Below are positions 26,503 to 35,850 of a stretch of DNA of 64,000 nt, in pieces (positions within the stretch are counted from its first letter, which is position 1; the number at the start of each line of letters is the position of its first letter). The notes beneath the pieces were generated by a model, which was given only the letters and a program-made list of their open reading frames with translations, did not search any database and was not told the DNA's origin. The position numbers and the translations under genes are program-made. Location of the stretch: the NCBI GenBank assembly GCA_900540685.1, contig UQGS01000002.1, positions 1-64,000 on the forward strand. Reading direction: 5' to 3'. This stretch comes from an uncultured Catenibacterium sp. (GTDB lineage Bacteria > Bacillota_I > Bacilli_A > Erysipelotrichales > Coprobacillaceae).

Positions 26503-27299
26503 CTATTCTACAGGATTCAAATATGTAATCGGGTTTTGTGCACTCTGATTCACTTTTAAACCTGCAATAGATTTGTATAAATAAAACTTCTCAGGTTCAT
26601 CTGGTCTCATATGATTCTCAAATCCTTCATCAACAAAAAATATACGATTTTCTGTTTTCTCAGTCAACTCAGTAACATGTTTTGGCAACTTATCCACTGC
26701 ATCTTTACATACATGCCAACTCGTTGGTTTATAAACAGTGACTATCAAGGAATTATAAACACCAAAAACATACTCTACGTCCTTTACTCGGTTCATGGAC
26801 GCTCTCCATATACCACGCACCGAATCATAAAGGGCATTTTCTTCCATCCCCTTTTGATAAAGTTTATTTATCTTGATAATCATAATCTTGTGTTGAATAT
26901 CTGATTTCTGTAGTTTTTCTGCTCCATATATCTTTTCAAAATCTTCAACACTTAAAGCTCCTATTGAGTGATGTCCTGCAAAATATTAGTCAATCTACTA
27001 TTTTCTACATAATTGAAAATATTAATTAATGCTGCCTCTGAAGCAAAGGCTTCTGATTCAGTCAAACTACATTTAATGATAACTTTCTCGACTTCCAAGC
27101 CTGTCGCCTGAATTTCAGCTATTGTTTTTAATTTTAGTTTCTCACTCTCAGGAATCCCCTGACTTTCTCTTTCATGTTCAGAAATTCGATTCCCAATCCC
27201 CTTTCCAATATAGAATACTTTTCTATTTCTAGGATTTATTAAACCATAAGCATAATACTCACCAAGGGATATTAAACTTTTTTCCGAAAATTTCTCCAC
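26503..27299 (-). pseudogene. GIY-YIG (LEM-3-like) nuclease-domain protein, split by a frameshift
   Basis: The 5' part (27299 down to 26961) encodes a LEM-3-like GIY-YIG domain: YAYGLINPRNRKVFYIGKG, then RISEHE. It then runs into a stop at 26961. In another frame the downstream DNA continues without a stop as FAGHHSIGALSVEDFEKIYG and on into the 126-residue segment ending at 26503, the expected C-terminus of such proteins. Adding one base to the A4 run at 26980-26983 (T4 on the coding strand) would join both halves. I start it at the GTG at 27299 (AAGGAG, 6 nt). Either a recent pseudogene or a sequencing indel. Function unknown; possibly DNA cleavage or defence. Confidence 0.7.
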
Positions 27300-27338
27300 A
27301 CCGCACTCCTTCACATTTCTTTCGTATATCCCATCTTT

Positions 27339-27845
27339 TTATCTACTCTTGAAATGATATTCTTTTTTCAACCGCTCATAGATTTCAAATGCTACCGGAC
27401 AGACTTCAACCGCGTTCAACACGCTATACAGACTCTGCAATCTCTCTGGCTGATCTGTATAAGGATATTTTTTACAGCTCTCTGGCCTGCATTCTCCCAG
27501 TTTACATTTTCCGTTCTCTTCAAGAAAATCACATGGTTTATTTTTAGTTTCGTATGTATTTTCCATCTCATTTTTCACAAGAAATGTATCTACGAATTGT
27601 TCTTTGGTCATATCCAGAAATTGTGCATCTTGTTCTAAATCTTCATTCGGAATACTTCCTTTATACATCTTACAGCAGTTTCTGCATCTATTACAGTCAT
27701 AATTTGCAAATAATTCTTCATGCAGCTCTTTGAACTGCTTATCCAGCTCTTCTTCATCCGCATTGCATTTTAGAAACGTGCGGAATTCTATATTTTCATT
27801 TTCTTTTTTCTTTGCTTCAAATTTTACTTTCCTTGGTGCAATCAT
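27339..27845 (-). CDS. YkgJ-family cysteine cluster protein
   Basis: A 168-residue protein of the YkgJ (putative zinc/iron-chelating) family. Cysteines CNRCRNCCKMY (about 50-60), CDFLEENGKCKLGECRPESCKKYP (about 105-130) form the cluster-binding signature. Role unknown; sometimes seen with oxygen-sensitive systems. It lies in the island, 15 nt after the pRiA4b-like gene, with AGAGG eight bases before the ATG. Confidence 0.82.
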   Translation of the reverse strand: MIAPRKVKFEAKKKENENIEFRTFLKCNADEEELDKQFKELHEELFANYDCNRCRNCCKMYKGSIPNEDLEQDAQFLDMTKEQFVDTFLVKNEMENTYETKNKPCDFLEENGKCKLGECRPESCKKYPYTDQPERLQSLYSVLNAVEVCPVAFEIYERLKKEYHFKSR

Positions 27846-27860
27846 ACTTCTTACCTCTCA

Positions 27861-29024
27861 TCATCTGAAAAAATGTTTCATTCTTCTGTTGATTTCTTCT
27901 ATTGTTCGTTCTTTTTCTTTTGTAAATTCTGACCACTGAAGCATAGCTTCGTGTTGCGGATGATTCTTATCTGAGATAATTCTCATATACTCTTCAAATC
28001 CACTTTCACCGCCTACATCTTCCGGTGGTCTTTCTCCGTTTCTTTCAAGGAGAACCGGAAATCGATTATTATTCTCAATCACCTTTTCCAATGTAATTAC
28101 ATGCTCCCAGTTGTCGCCAAAATCGTAGGTATAAATACATGTATCTGTGTCTTTGAAAACATCTTCTAGACTTGTCTTCGTATCAAATTTCACTTCATAC
28201 TTGTCTGGTTCCAAATATTCTCCTGCTTCCGGATCCTCCCCATCTACAATCCGCAGCTTAATCGGATATGCATATAGTGGTAATTGATGATCTGCTCCCT
28301 CTAGTTCTCCAATCAATTGAAATTCATGCAAGTGATAGTCAAACCATCCGAATGTTTCCTGTATAACACGATGTAATCTCTGAAATGTACAGCTTGATGG
28401 AATCAATACTCTTCTCCATATATCAAAATTTTCAAAATTTAATCTGATTTTTAACTGATAATTTTCCACTTCGAGTATTCTGTCCCATTCTGACTCTGAA
28501 AGATTACGCATTTTACAAAGTGCTCGAAACAATCTCTCTGTCGGATGATCATAATCCCCATCAAACTTGACAAAATATTTCCCCAACGACATACTGATTC
28601 TCTTTTGTATTACAGTATCCTCATCAAGCAAATCTGCATACCACTGCACTACCTCACAGATTTTATTCAAATAAGCAACCATACTTCTTCCAGCTGTTTT
28701 TGAATACTCTGCTACGCCACATGTTTCAATATATTCATTTATTACTACTTCTGAAATACCTTCTTCACAAAAAGCTGTGCGAATCCCTTCTTTTATCCTA
28801 CTTTCCAGCTCCATCATATCTTTAGCCTTTGGTCGATACAAAACAATCGTATATCGTGTTAAATTATTCATACACACAATAGCTTTTCGCCTGTTAATCG
28901 TAATAAAATGTGCATGCCAGGAATAGAATCCCTCCGCACCTTCTTCACAGCTTTCAACCGGAAGCAATTCGCTTTTTTCTATTTTCAATTTGTCAAGTAA
29001 TGCTTTTGTACACTGTATATACAT
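27861..29024 (-). CDS. Plasmid pRiA4b ORF-3-like protein with extra N-terminal domain
   Basis: A 387-residue protein. The C-terminal half (about 190-370) is the pRiA4b ORF-3/IS1096 TnpR-like domain: LKIRLNFENFDIWRRVLIPSS, HEFQLIG and YDFGDNWEHVITLE. The N-terminal half (WHAHFITINRRKAIVCMNN) resembles a DUF6933-like domain. Such proteins ride on plasmids and mobile elements, function unknown. Codon use is visibly richer in C/G (TCC, CGG, CCG) than in its chromosomal neighbours, suggesting transfer. Strong SD AGGAGG before the ATG. Confidence 0.82.
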   Translation of the reverse strand: MYIQCTKALLDKLKIEKSELLPVESCEEGAEGFYSWHAHFITINRRKAIVCMNNLTRYTIVLYRPKAKDMMELESRIKEGIRTAFCEEGISEVVINEYIETCGVAEYSKTAGRSMVAYLNKICEVVQWYADLLDEDTVIQKRISMSLGKYFVKFDGDYDHPTERLFRALCKMRNLSESEWDRILEVENYQLKIRLNFENFDIWRRVLIPSSCTFQRLHRVIQETFGWFDYHLHEFQLIGELEGADHQLPLYAYPIKLRIVDGEDPEAGEYLEPDKYEVKFDTKTSLEDVFKDTDTCIYTYDFGDNWEHVITLEKVIENNNRFPVLLERNGERPPEDVGGESGFEEYMRIISDKNHPQHEAMLQWSEFTKEKERTIEEINRRMKHFFR

Positions 29025-29154
29025 TTCTACCTCCTAAAATCCTAGTTGCATATTTCGCTCATACATAACTACGATTATTATATCATTTCTTTTCATGCAT
29101 AAAAGAAAAACAGCCTCATCCAGATGTTTTTTCTACAATAATCTTATTCCTATT

Positions 29155-29403
29155 CTACCACCCATACAAACCGTTCTTTAATGTTACAACCGTATGAACA
29201 TTTGTGTATGCGACTTCAACACCAGGGAACACATGATAAACAAAGGACTGTGCGTCACAAGTGTCATTTGTGTATGTATAATTCTTTGTTTCCTGTATTT
29301 CTTCTATATCTTGACTTTTCATCATAACTTCCTCGGAGTGCTCTGTTACTTTTTTCATTACTTTTGTAAGTAAGAGCAGAGGAAACTGTTTGTTTTGTTG
29401 CAT
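29155..29403 (-). pseudogene. N-terminal fragment of an AraC-type regulator
   Basis: An 82-residue open frame whose second half (TNDTCDAQSFVYHVFPGVEVAYTNVHT in family pattern) resembles the N-terminal cupin start of AraC regulators from gut Lachnospiraceae. The rest of the cupin and the DNA-binding domain are gone; the frame stops soon after. No convincing ribosome site. Likely a remnant from island rearrangement; a small intact gene is the alternative. Confidence 0.45.
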
Positions 29404-29413
29404 TCACACAGAT

Positions 29414-29740
29414 TCAGCCTTTCTCGTTCTTATTTACATGGGCATTGGAAAAGCCCGCTTCATTCAGTGCATTTAGAATCTGGACTGCATTATAAATGAT
29501 CATACAGTCGATCTTCTCGACCCACTTGTCATCCTTGCTGGTTTTACTGTTGGATTCATTGCAGATGAAGAATATACCACCGGGCTTGGTAACCCAATGT
29601 ACTTTCCGGAAGCAGTTTGCCAGACCGGGACAGAAATAAATGGTCTCGAAAGCGGTGACCAAATTAAAGCTGTCATTTTCAAAAGGCAATTCCACTACGC
29701 TGGCTTGTAAAACTTCACAGCGCCCGGCAGCAATTCCCTT
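29414..29740 (-). pseudogene. C-terminal fragment of a SAM-dependent methyltransferase
   Basis: The frame reads GRCEVLQASVVELPFENDSF, then NLVTAFETIYFCPGL and KPGGIFFICNE, the distal half of a class I methyltransferase (motifs IV-VI). The SAM-binding glycine motif I that should precede it is missing: homology fades near 29740, next to the direct repeat at 29747-29760. A decayed gene truncated at the island border. Confidence 0.6.
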
Positions 29741-29746
29741 GGCAGG

Positions 29747-29760
29747 AAATAAGAAATATC
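29747..29760. repeat. Right 14-bp direct repeat of the accessory island
   Basis: Exact copy of 26320-26333. It sits where methyltransferase homology ends and immediately before the promoter region of the aminotransferase, consistent with an insertion or deletion joint. Confidence 0.4.
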
Positions 29761-29835
29761 GCTTTGTTGACTTGTTTCAAACGCAATAGCGTATTAGAAT
29801 AGTATCTATATTACTAAACAAGTGGAGGATAACGT

Positions 29836-31065
29836 ATGAATTTCGTAAAAGATAGCGTAAATCAGCAGCCAATAGTAGATACAGTATTTACTATTGTAGC
29901 GAAAGCAAAGGAAGCGAAAGAAAAGTATGGGGCTGATCAGGTTGTAGATGCAACAATCGGTTCTTTATATAATGAAGAAGGTCAGCTTGTAGCATTGGAT
30001 AGTGTTTTCAATTCTTTAAAGAGTCTTGATAATAAGGTTCTTGCAAAGTATGCAGCAAGTTTTACTGGTAACCCTACATTTAGACAAAAGGTTTATGATT
30101 GGGTATTAGATGGTAATAGCCATCTTGAACATGAAGTAGTGGCAACTCCAGGAGGAACTGGTGCTGTATCTATGACTATTCAAGAATGTTTAGATGAAGG
30201 TCAGACTGTCATCCTACCTGAGATTGCATGGGGAAGTTATGCATTAATGGCTCAGATGCACAATCTTAAAATGGCTAAGTATTCTTTATTTGAAGGAGAT
30301 CATTTCAATATTGCATCTTTTAAGGAAACATGTCTTGAAACAATGAAGAAACAGAATAAGTTAGTGATTGTCATCAATGACCCTTGTCATAACCCTACAG
30401 GTTATTCTTTAACTCATGAAGAATGGGATGAAGTGATCACTTTCTTAAATGAATGCAGCAAGACTCATGCTATTGTATTATTAAATGATATTGCCTATAT
30501 TGATTTCTCAAGCCGTCAGAAAGAAGCAAAGACTTATTTTGGACAGTTTGATCAAATCAGTGATAATGTGATTGTGGTTGTTTCATTCTCATTATCTAAG
30601 TCAATGACAAGTTATGGTTTAAGATGTGGTGCAGCAATCATCTTAGGTCAGAAGAAAGAATCAGTCAATCAGGTAAAGATCGTATTTGAAAAGAATGCTC
30701 GTGCCACTTGGTCAAACATCAACAATGGTGCAATGGAAACATTTGTAGACGTATTGGACAATCATGGTGAAGAATATGATCAGGAAAGATTAAAATATGT
30801 TCACTTATTAAAAGAAAGAGGAGATATCTTCACTTCTGAAGCGGATGAAGTAGGATTAAAATATTACCCATATAAAGAAGGTTTCTTCGTTACACTTGCC
30901 ATGGATAATGAAACTCGTGATAAGTATCATGAAGCTTTAATGGCAAATAATATCTTTACTGTAAAGGTAAATCTTGGTATTCGTGTCGCTATCTGTTCAT
31001 TATCAGTAGAAAAGACTAAAGGTCTAGCAAAGAAAATGAAGGATATCTTAGATACAATTCAGTAA
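29836..31065 (+). CDS. PLP-dependent aminotransferase, class I
   Basis: A 409-residue fold-type I aminotransferase resembling aspartate/aromatic enzymes. Motifs: TPGGTGAVSMT (about 110-120), INDPCHNPTGYS (about 183-194), the PLP lysine in VSFSLSKSMTSYG (Lys about 256) and RCGAAI just after. Substrate not determinable; an aromatic or aspartate preference is likely. Single-gene unit with SD GTGGAGG, a weak promoter (TTGTTT, 17 nt, TAGAAT) and a bidirectional terminator after it. Confidence 0.88.
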   Translation: MNFVKDSVNQQPIVDTVFTIVAKAKEAKEKYGADQVVDATIGSLYNEEGQLVALDSVFNSLKSLDNKVLAKYAASFTGNPTFRQKVYDWVLDGNSHLEHEVVATPGGTGAVSMTIQECLDEGQTVILPEIAWGSYALMAQMHNLKMAKYSLFEGDHFNIASFKETCLETMKKQNKLVIVINDPCHNPTGYSLTHEEWDEVITFLNECSKTHAIVLLNDIAYIDFSSRQKEAKTYFGQFDQISDNVIVVVSFSLSKSMTSYGLRCGAAIILGQKKESVNQVKIVFEKNARATWSNINNGAMETFVDVLDNHGEEYDQERLKYVHLLKERGDIFTSEADEVGLKYYPYKEGFFVTLAMDNETRDKYHEALMANNIFTVKVNLGIRVAICSLSVEKTKGLAKKMKDILDTIQ

Positions 31066-31070
31066 AAGCA

Positions 31071-31104
31071 AAAAGATTGAGTCAAATTGGCTCAATCCTT
31101 TTTA
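31071..31104. terminator. Bidirectional terminator
   Basis: A 10-bp stem with one G-U (31075-31084 with 31088-31097) flanked by A-tract and T-tract between converging aminotransferase and RpiR genes. Confidence 0.88.
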
Positions 31105-31110
31105 TTTGTT

Positions 31111-31962
31111 TTAACCAACAGTTTTATTATAAAATTCATCAGAATTCAATGTATTCTCATAGTTGATAGCACATAAAGATGTAAAGAATAAATCAAAGAT
31201 AAACTTAGTAGAAATACTGAAAATAACATCTCGTAATTTCACCAATGTCTCATTACTTTCAGCCTTGATTGTATATGTGACACATTTAGAGATTGTTCCT
31301 TTATCATCTGGTGTAATCGCGATAGTTCTAATACCTCTACGGCATAATATACGTGCATTATCCAGAATATGTCGTTTAAAGCCAGTTTTAGTGACCAAGA
31401 TAACAACATGAGTTGATGGAACATTTAGACTAGCATGTACCTGTAAGTCCTGATTTTCATAAACATGAATTTGTTTACCAATTGGCATCAAAACATGTTG
31501 CGCATAATGCGCAATATTTGCGTTCATATCTGTCGCAATAATATCAATTGCCTCACATTTATTTAATACATCAATAATTTCATCATATTGTGCAAGTGAT
31601 ATATTATTTTTTGTACGCGCGATTACATTATCATAAAGCTGTGCTGTTTTATTAATACATTCTAAGCCACTATCATTTTTGTTAAGTTCTACTTTAGGCA
31701 TATGCATATCACGTAGTTTTAATACAATATCAAATTTAAAGTCATTAAAATTGGCATAACCGAACTTTCTAGAGAGTCTCAATATAGATGTTGGATTAGA
31801 ATAAGTCAAACGTGCTAATTCTCTTGAAGACATATAAGGCACCTGATCTAAATGTTCGATAATATACTGACAGATTGATTTTTCAGCATCACTGAGTTTT
31901 GTATTTAATTCAATACCTTTCTGAAGATTTCCTCCAGATTCTATAAGTTCATCTAATAGCAT
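31111..31962 (-). CDS. RpiR-family transcriptional regulator (HTH + SIS)
   Basis: A 283-residue regulator, N-terminal HTH (about 20-95; LTYSNPTSILRLSRKFGYANF) and C-terminal SIS fold (about 125-265). The SIS loop is weaker than in the RpiR protein at 10855 (VTKTGFKRH in place of the usual S-x-S-G-x-S), so its phosphosugar pocket may differ. It follows a PTS EIIC gene with only a terminator between them and probably controls it. SD GGGAGG. Confidence 0.85.
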   Translation of the reverse strand: MLLDELIESGGNLQKGIELNTKLSDAEKSICQYIIEHLDQVPYMSSRELARLTYSNPTSILRLSRKFGYANFNDFKFDIVLKLRDMHMPKVELNKNDSGLECINKTAQLYDNVIARTKNNISLAQYDEIIDVLNKCEAIDIIATDMNANIAHYAQHVLMPIGKQIHVYENQDLQVHASLNVPSTHVVILVTKTGFKRHILDNARILCRRGIRTIAITPDDKGTISKCVTYTIKAESNETLVKLRDVIFSISTKFIFDLFFTSLCAINYENTLNSDEFYNKTVG

Positions 31963-31985
31963 AACTTTTCCTCCCTTATACGCAT

Positions 31986-32016
31986 AAAAAAGGTACTTTC
32001 CCGCCTAGAAAGTACC
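31986..32016 (-). terminator. Terminator between PTS EIIC and RpiR
   Basis: A perfect 9-bp stem (32008-32016 with 31992-32000, 7-nt loop) followed by six T on the minus strand. Confidence 0.88.
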
Positions 32017-32029
32017 TAGAAATGATTGA

Positions 32030-33439
32030 TTATTCAGCCTCAGACTGTTTAGCCTGGTACTTTTCGTAAGCAATCAAGAATGGTGTATAGATTACAACAG
32101 ATAATGCGATAACGATTAACTGTGATACAGCACCCATTAGTTTACCACCTGTACATAAGAATCCTAAGAATACTGGTGGCATTGTCCAAGGTACTTCAAG
32201 TACGATCTTAGGACAGAATCCACTAGAAACTAATAGATAACCTACAACAAGTGTAACTACTGGAGCTAAGATAAATGGAATATCTAGAATTGGGTTCAAT
32301 ACTAGAGGGACACCAAATGTCATAGTTTCATTGATGTTGAATAAACCTGGAACGACAGAGATACCAGCGATAGTTCTGTTATCTTCACGTCTAGAGAAGA
32401 TAAGAATTGCGATTACTAAACCGATAGTAACACCAGAACCACCGAATTCGCCAAACATCTGTAACATAGTTAAGTTCATTACATATGGAATGTCCTTCTG
32501 AGCAGCACCTGAAGTATATGCAGCTGTGTTAGCATATAGTAATGGTCTGAAGATTGGTTCCTTAACAGCAGCAACCATGTTGTTACCATGAATACCTACG
32601 CACCAGAATAATGAGATAATTACATAAAGAATAGCAACTGCAAAGATATTGTTACCAATTAAGCTCTGTAATGGTTTCTGAACGACATTAAAGATAAATG
32701 CATTTAATTCAGAACCAGTAGCTAACTGACATACTAAACCAACAGCTCCAATAATGATTGCAGTTAAGCAAGTTGGAATTAATACTTCGAATGCACGAGC
32801 AACTCCAGGTGGAACCTGTTCAGGCATTCTGATCTTTAATGAATCATTCTTACGGAACATGTTGTAGATTTCCATACCAACGATTGCAACAATTAAACCT
32901 GTGAATAAACCAGTTGCAGCAGTGTAGTTAGATAAAATACCACTGTAAGTGAAGCTATCAGCTGTAATTTTATGCTTAGCAGCTGCACCAGTTACATTGA
33001 TGAAATCACCTAAAGTATAACCATGAGATTTACCAGCTTTATCGATGAAAGAAGCAGATAAATCTTTTGCAGAAAATGAAGTTGGAGTTACCATCATCCA
33101 TAAGACGAAGCCTAATACAGCTGGGAAAGCACCAGTTTCACCATTTGCTTCAGCAATTTCAGAAGCAAGTAACATAGTAATACCAATAGTAATACATGAG
33201 ATTGTAGCATACTGCATAGCAGTAAAAATTGGGTTAAGAACTTTAAGAACCATAATTGGAGACCATAAAGCACCTAAACCTGTTGTTTCGTTTACTAAAA
33301 CGTTTGTCCAAAGAACACCAACGGCACCTGAGATTGTAGCTGGCATAAAGTTCTGGAATGCATTCTTGATTGCATTCAAGTACTTATTCTGACCACACCA
33401 AGCACCGACACGTCCTAGCTTATCAGCAAAAGCGTCCAT
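32030..33439 (-). CDS. PTS EIIC permease, lactose/cellobiose type
   Basis: Sugar-translocating membrane component of about 469 residues and 8-10 membrane segments. The N-terminal NKYLNAIKNAFQNFMPATISGA, the GIHGNNMVAA segment (about 272-281) and FNINETMTFGVPLVLNP (about 365-381, holding the conserved NE pair) are family signatures. EIIA and EIIB partners are not adjacent, so it must borrow them. The substrate is probably a beta-glucoside or chito-oligosaccharide. A stem-loop lies in its leader. Confidence 0.92.
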   Translation of the reverse strand: MDAFADKLGRVGAWCGQNKYLNAIKNAFQNFMPATISGAVGVLWTNVLVNETTGLGALWSPIMVLKVLNPIFTAMQYATISCITIGITMLLASEIAEANGETGAFPAVLGFVLWMMVTPTSFSAKDLSASFIDKAGKSHGYTLGDFINVTGAAAKHKITADSFTYSGILSNYTAATGLFTGLIVAIVGMEIYNMFRKNDSLKIRMPEQVPPGVARAFEVLIPTCLTAIIIGAVGLVCQLATGSELNAFIFNVVQKPLQSLIGNNIFAVAILYVIISLFWCVGIHGNNMVAAVKEPIFRPLLYANTAAYTSGAAQKDIPYVMNLTMLQMFGEFGGSGVTIGLVIAILIFSRREDNRTIAGISVVPGLFNINETMTFGVPLVLNPILDIPFILAPVVTLVVGYLLVSSGFCPKIVLEVPWTMPPVFLGFLCTGGKLMGAVSQLIVIALSVVIYTPFLIAYEKYQAKQSEAE

Positions 33440-33455
33440 TTAATTTCCTCCCTTT

Positions 33456-33476
33456 CAAGAGTTGGCGTAACTCTTG
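33456..33476. promoter_or_regulatory. Stem-loop in the PTS EIIC leader
   Basis: A perfect 8-bp inverted repeat (CAAGAGTT, loop of 5, AACTCTTG) sits immediately before the EIIC Shine-Dalgarno. It could be an RpiR operator, a 5' mRNA stabiliser or an anti-terminator target; nothing in the sequence decides. The rest of the 314-base gap (33440-33753) is AT-rich, with only weak divergent promoter-like matches. Confidence 0.4.
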
Positions 33477-33759
33477 TACAGGTACTATTTTACACAATCT
33501 GAAATGTAAGTCCATGGATGCGCTATCACAAGCACGATTGTTACAAAGAACTCTTTTCCACATATCATTATCTTGTAAATATGATACAGTTATAATCTAT
33601 TTACCAAAGTACTTTCACTTCCATTATACCCATTCACTCCTTATTTTAGAAAACTTTTTTTAAAACAGTGATTATTTTCCATTATTAAAATGATGTATGA
33701 TAAAATATTTTTATAGATTTACATTACATAGAAGTGCATTAGAAAGGTGGTAGATGTTT

Positions 33760-35811
33760 ATGAGAGATTATCATGCGCACGAAATTGGAAATGTAGCTGT
33801 TTTAGGACATTCTGGATGTGGTAAGACAAGTATAGTAGAAACAATGGCTTACCGTGCTGGAGCAATTGGTCAGATTGGTAATATCCAAAGTGGTAATACA
33901 ATTAGTGACTATAGTGCTGAGGAGATTGCACGTCAGTCTTCTATTAATTTATCCATCATTCCGATTGAATGGGATAACTGTAAGATTAATTTAATAGATG
34001 TTCCTGGTACTTTTGACTTCGTTGGTGAAACAGAAGCAGCTTTATCCGTTTGTGAATCTGCTTTAATTATTTGTCCAAGTTATGCTGGTATTTCAGCAGG
34101 TACAAAGCAGGCCATGTATAAGGCAAAAGATAAAGGTAAGATCATCTATATTAATGGATTAGATAATCCAAATAGTGATTATCCTACAAAACTGCAACAG
34201 TTAAAGGATACTTATGGTAAGGGTATTGCCCCAATACAGGTACCAATCATGGATAATAATAAGATGGTTGGTTATGTCAATGTTGCAAAGATGGAAGGAC
34301 GTATGTTTGAAAATGGTCAGACGCATGTTGCCCCTATTCCTGAAGATATGATGGATGAAGTATTACCAATCAAGGCAATGATTGATGAAGCCGTTGCGAA
34401 TACAAGTGATGAATTACTTGAAAAATATTTAGAAGAAGAACCTTTCACAAAAGAAGAGATTTCTAATGCATTAAGACAGGGTGTAACTGATGGTAGTTTG
34501 ATTCCTGTACTATGTGGTACTGATCGTATTGGTATTAGTATTATCTTGAATTCTATGTGTGCTTTCTTTGATTCAGCCAATCATCCAAAGAACGCTTTAA
34601 TTGTAAAGGATTTAAAGAAAGATGATGAAAAGATCTTAGAATGTAATGAAGATTCTCCTACAAGCTTATTTGTCTTCAAGACAATTACCGACCCATTTGT
34701 AGGTAAGACTTCTTATTTTAAAGTAACAAGCGGTACTTTATATACAGGTATGACACTTTATAATCCAAAAGAAAAAGAAGAAGAAAAGATTATAAAGATT
34801 TATCAGCCTATGGGTAAAAACTTGATTGAAGTAGATAAGCTTCATGCAGGAGAAATTGGCGCATTTACACGTTCAGCAACATGTCATACTAATGATACAT
34901 TATGTGATCCACGTTCTCCTATTCTTATTCCTGATACAGAATATTCTAAACCATATTATAAGAAAGCTATTGTACCTCTTGGTAAGAGTAATGAAGAAAA
35001 GATTGCGAATGCGATCAATAGATTACTTGAAGAGGATCCTACTTTAGTTTATGAATATAATGAAGAAACAAAGCAGCAATGCTTATCTGGTATTGGTGAT
35101 ATTCATCTTGATACAGTTCTCAATAAATTAAAGGCAAGATTCAAGGTAGAAGCAAAGTTTGATGATGTGAAGATTCCTTATCGTGAAACAATCAAGAAGG
35201 AAGTCACTCAAAGAACAAGATATAAGAAACAGTCTGGTGGTCATGGACAGTTTGGTGAAGTAGAAATTACTTTCAAACCTTCTCGTGATTATGATAAGCC
35301 TTATATCTTTAAGGAAGAAGTATTTGGTGGTGCTGTACCTCGTACTTATTTCCCTGCTGTTGAAAAAGGACTTATTGAAAGTGTGAAAGCAGGATGCTTA
35401 GGTGGTTATCCAGTACTCGGTATTGAAGCAACACTTATTGATGGTGCTTATCATTCTGTTGACTCTTCTGAAATGGCCTTTAAGACTGCAACTTCTATGT
35501 GTTTCAAGGAAGCGATGCCTAAGGCAGAACCTGCATTACTTGAACCATATATGAAAATGAAGGTTATTATTGATGATGAGTTTACAGGTGATATTATGAG
35601 TCATTTAAATACATTACGTGCAAGAGTGATTGGTTCTGATGTATTTGAAGATGGATTAATTAAGATTATTGCGGAAGCCCCTATGAGTGAAGTGATGAAC
35701 TATGCAGTTGATCTTCGTTCTATGACTCAAGGTCAGGGTGTCTTTGAAATGGAATTCCTTGATTATGAATTTGCACCTGCGAATGTAGTAAAAAAGATTC
35801 TAAATAAATAA
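33760..35811 (+). CDS. Elongation factor G paralog (EF-G-like GTPase)
   Basis: A 683-residue five-domain translational GTPase. G1 is GHSGCGKTS, G3 DVPGTFDF, but G4 is NGLD instead of NKxD and the switch I region is altered (EIARQSSINLS), so nucleotide specificity may be relaxed. Domains II-V follow, including the KKQSGGHGQFGEVEI strand of domain IV and the GDIMSHLNTLRARV end region. Such paralogs are distinct from the main FusA of the str operon. Start placed at the second ATG (33760), nine bases after AAGGTGG; 33754 is possible. Confidence 0.88.
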   Translation: MRDYHAHEIGNVAVLGHSGCGKTSIVETMAYRAGAIGQIGNIQSGNTISDYSAEEIARQSSINLSIIPIEWDNCKINLIDVPGTFDFVGETEAALSVCESALIICPSYAGISAGTKQAMYKAKDKGKIIYINGLDNPNSDYPTKLQQLKDTYGKGIAPIQVPIMDNNKMVGYVNVAKMEGRMFENGQTHVAPIPEDMMDEVLPIKAMIDEAVANTSDELLEKYLEEEPFTKEEISNALRQGVTDGSLIPVLCGTDRIGISIILNSMCAFFDSANHPKNALIVKDLKKDDEKILECNEDSPTSLFVFKTITDPFVGKTSYFKVTSGTLYTGMTLYNPKEKEEEKIIKIYQPMGKNLIEVDKLHAGEIGAFTRSATCHTNDTLCDPRSPILIPDTEYSKPYYKKAIVPLGKSNEEKIANAINRLLEEDPTLVYEYNEETKQQCLSGIGDIHLDTVLNKLKARFKVEAKFDDVKIPYRETIKKEVTQRTRYKKQSGGHGQFGEVEITFKPSRDYDKPYIFKEEVFGGAVPRTYFPAVEKGLIESVKAGCLGGYPVLGIEATLIDGAYHSVDSSEMAFKTATSMCFKEAMPKAEPALLEPYMKMKVIIDDEFTGDIMSHLNTLRARVIGSDVFEDGLIKIIAEAPMSEVMNYAVDLRSMTQGQGVFEMEFLDYEFAPANVVKKILNK

Positions 35812-35812
35812 C

Positions 35813-35850
35813 AAAGCGAGGGAGTATTAATTATGAACTCCCTCGCTTTT
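35813..35850. terminator. Bidirectional terminator
   Basis: A perfect 13-bp stem (35813-35825 with 35837-35849, 11-nt loop) ending in T, between converging genes. Confidence 0.9.
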
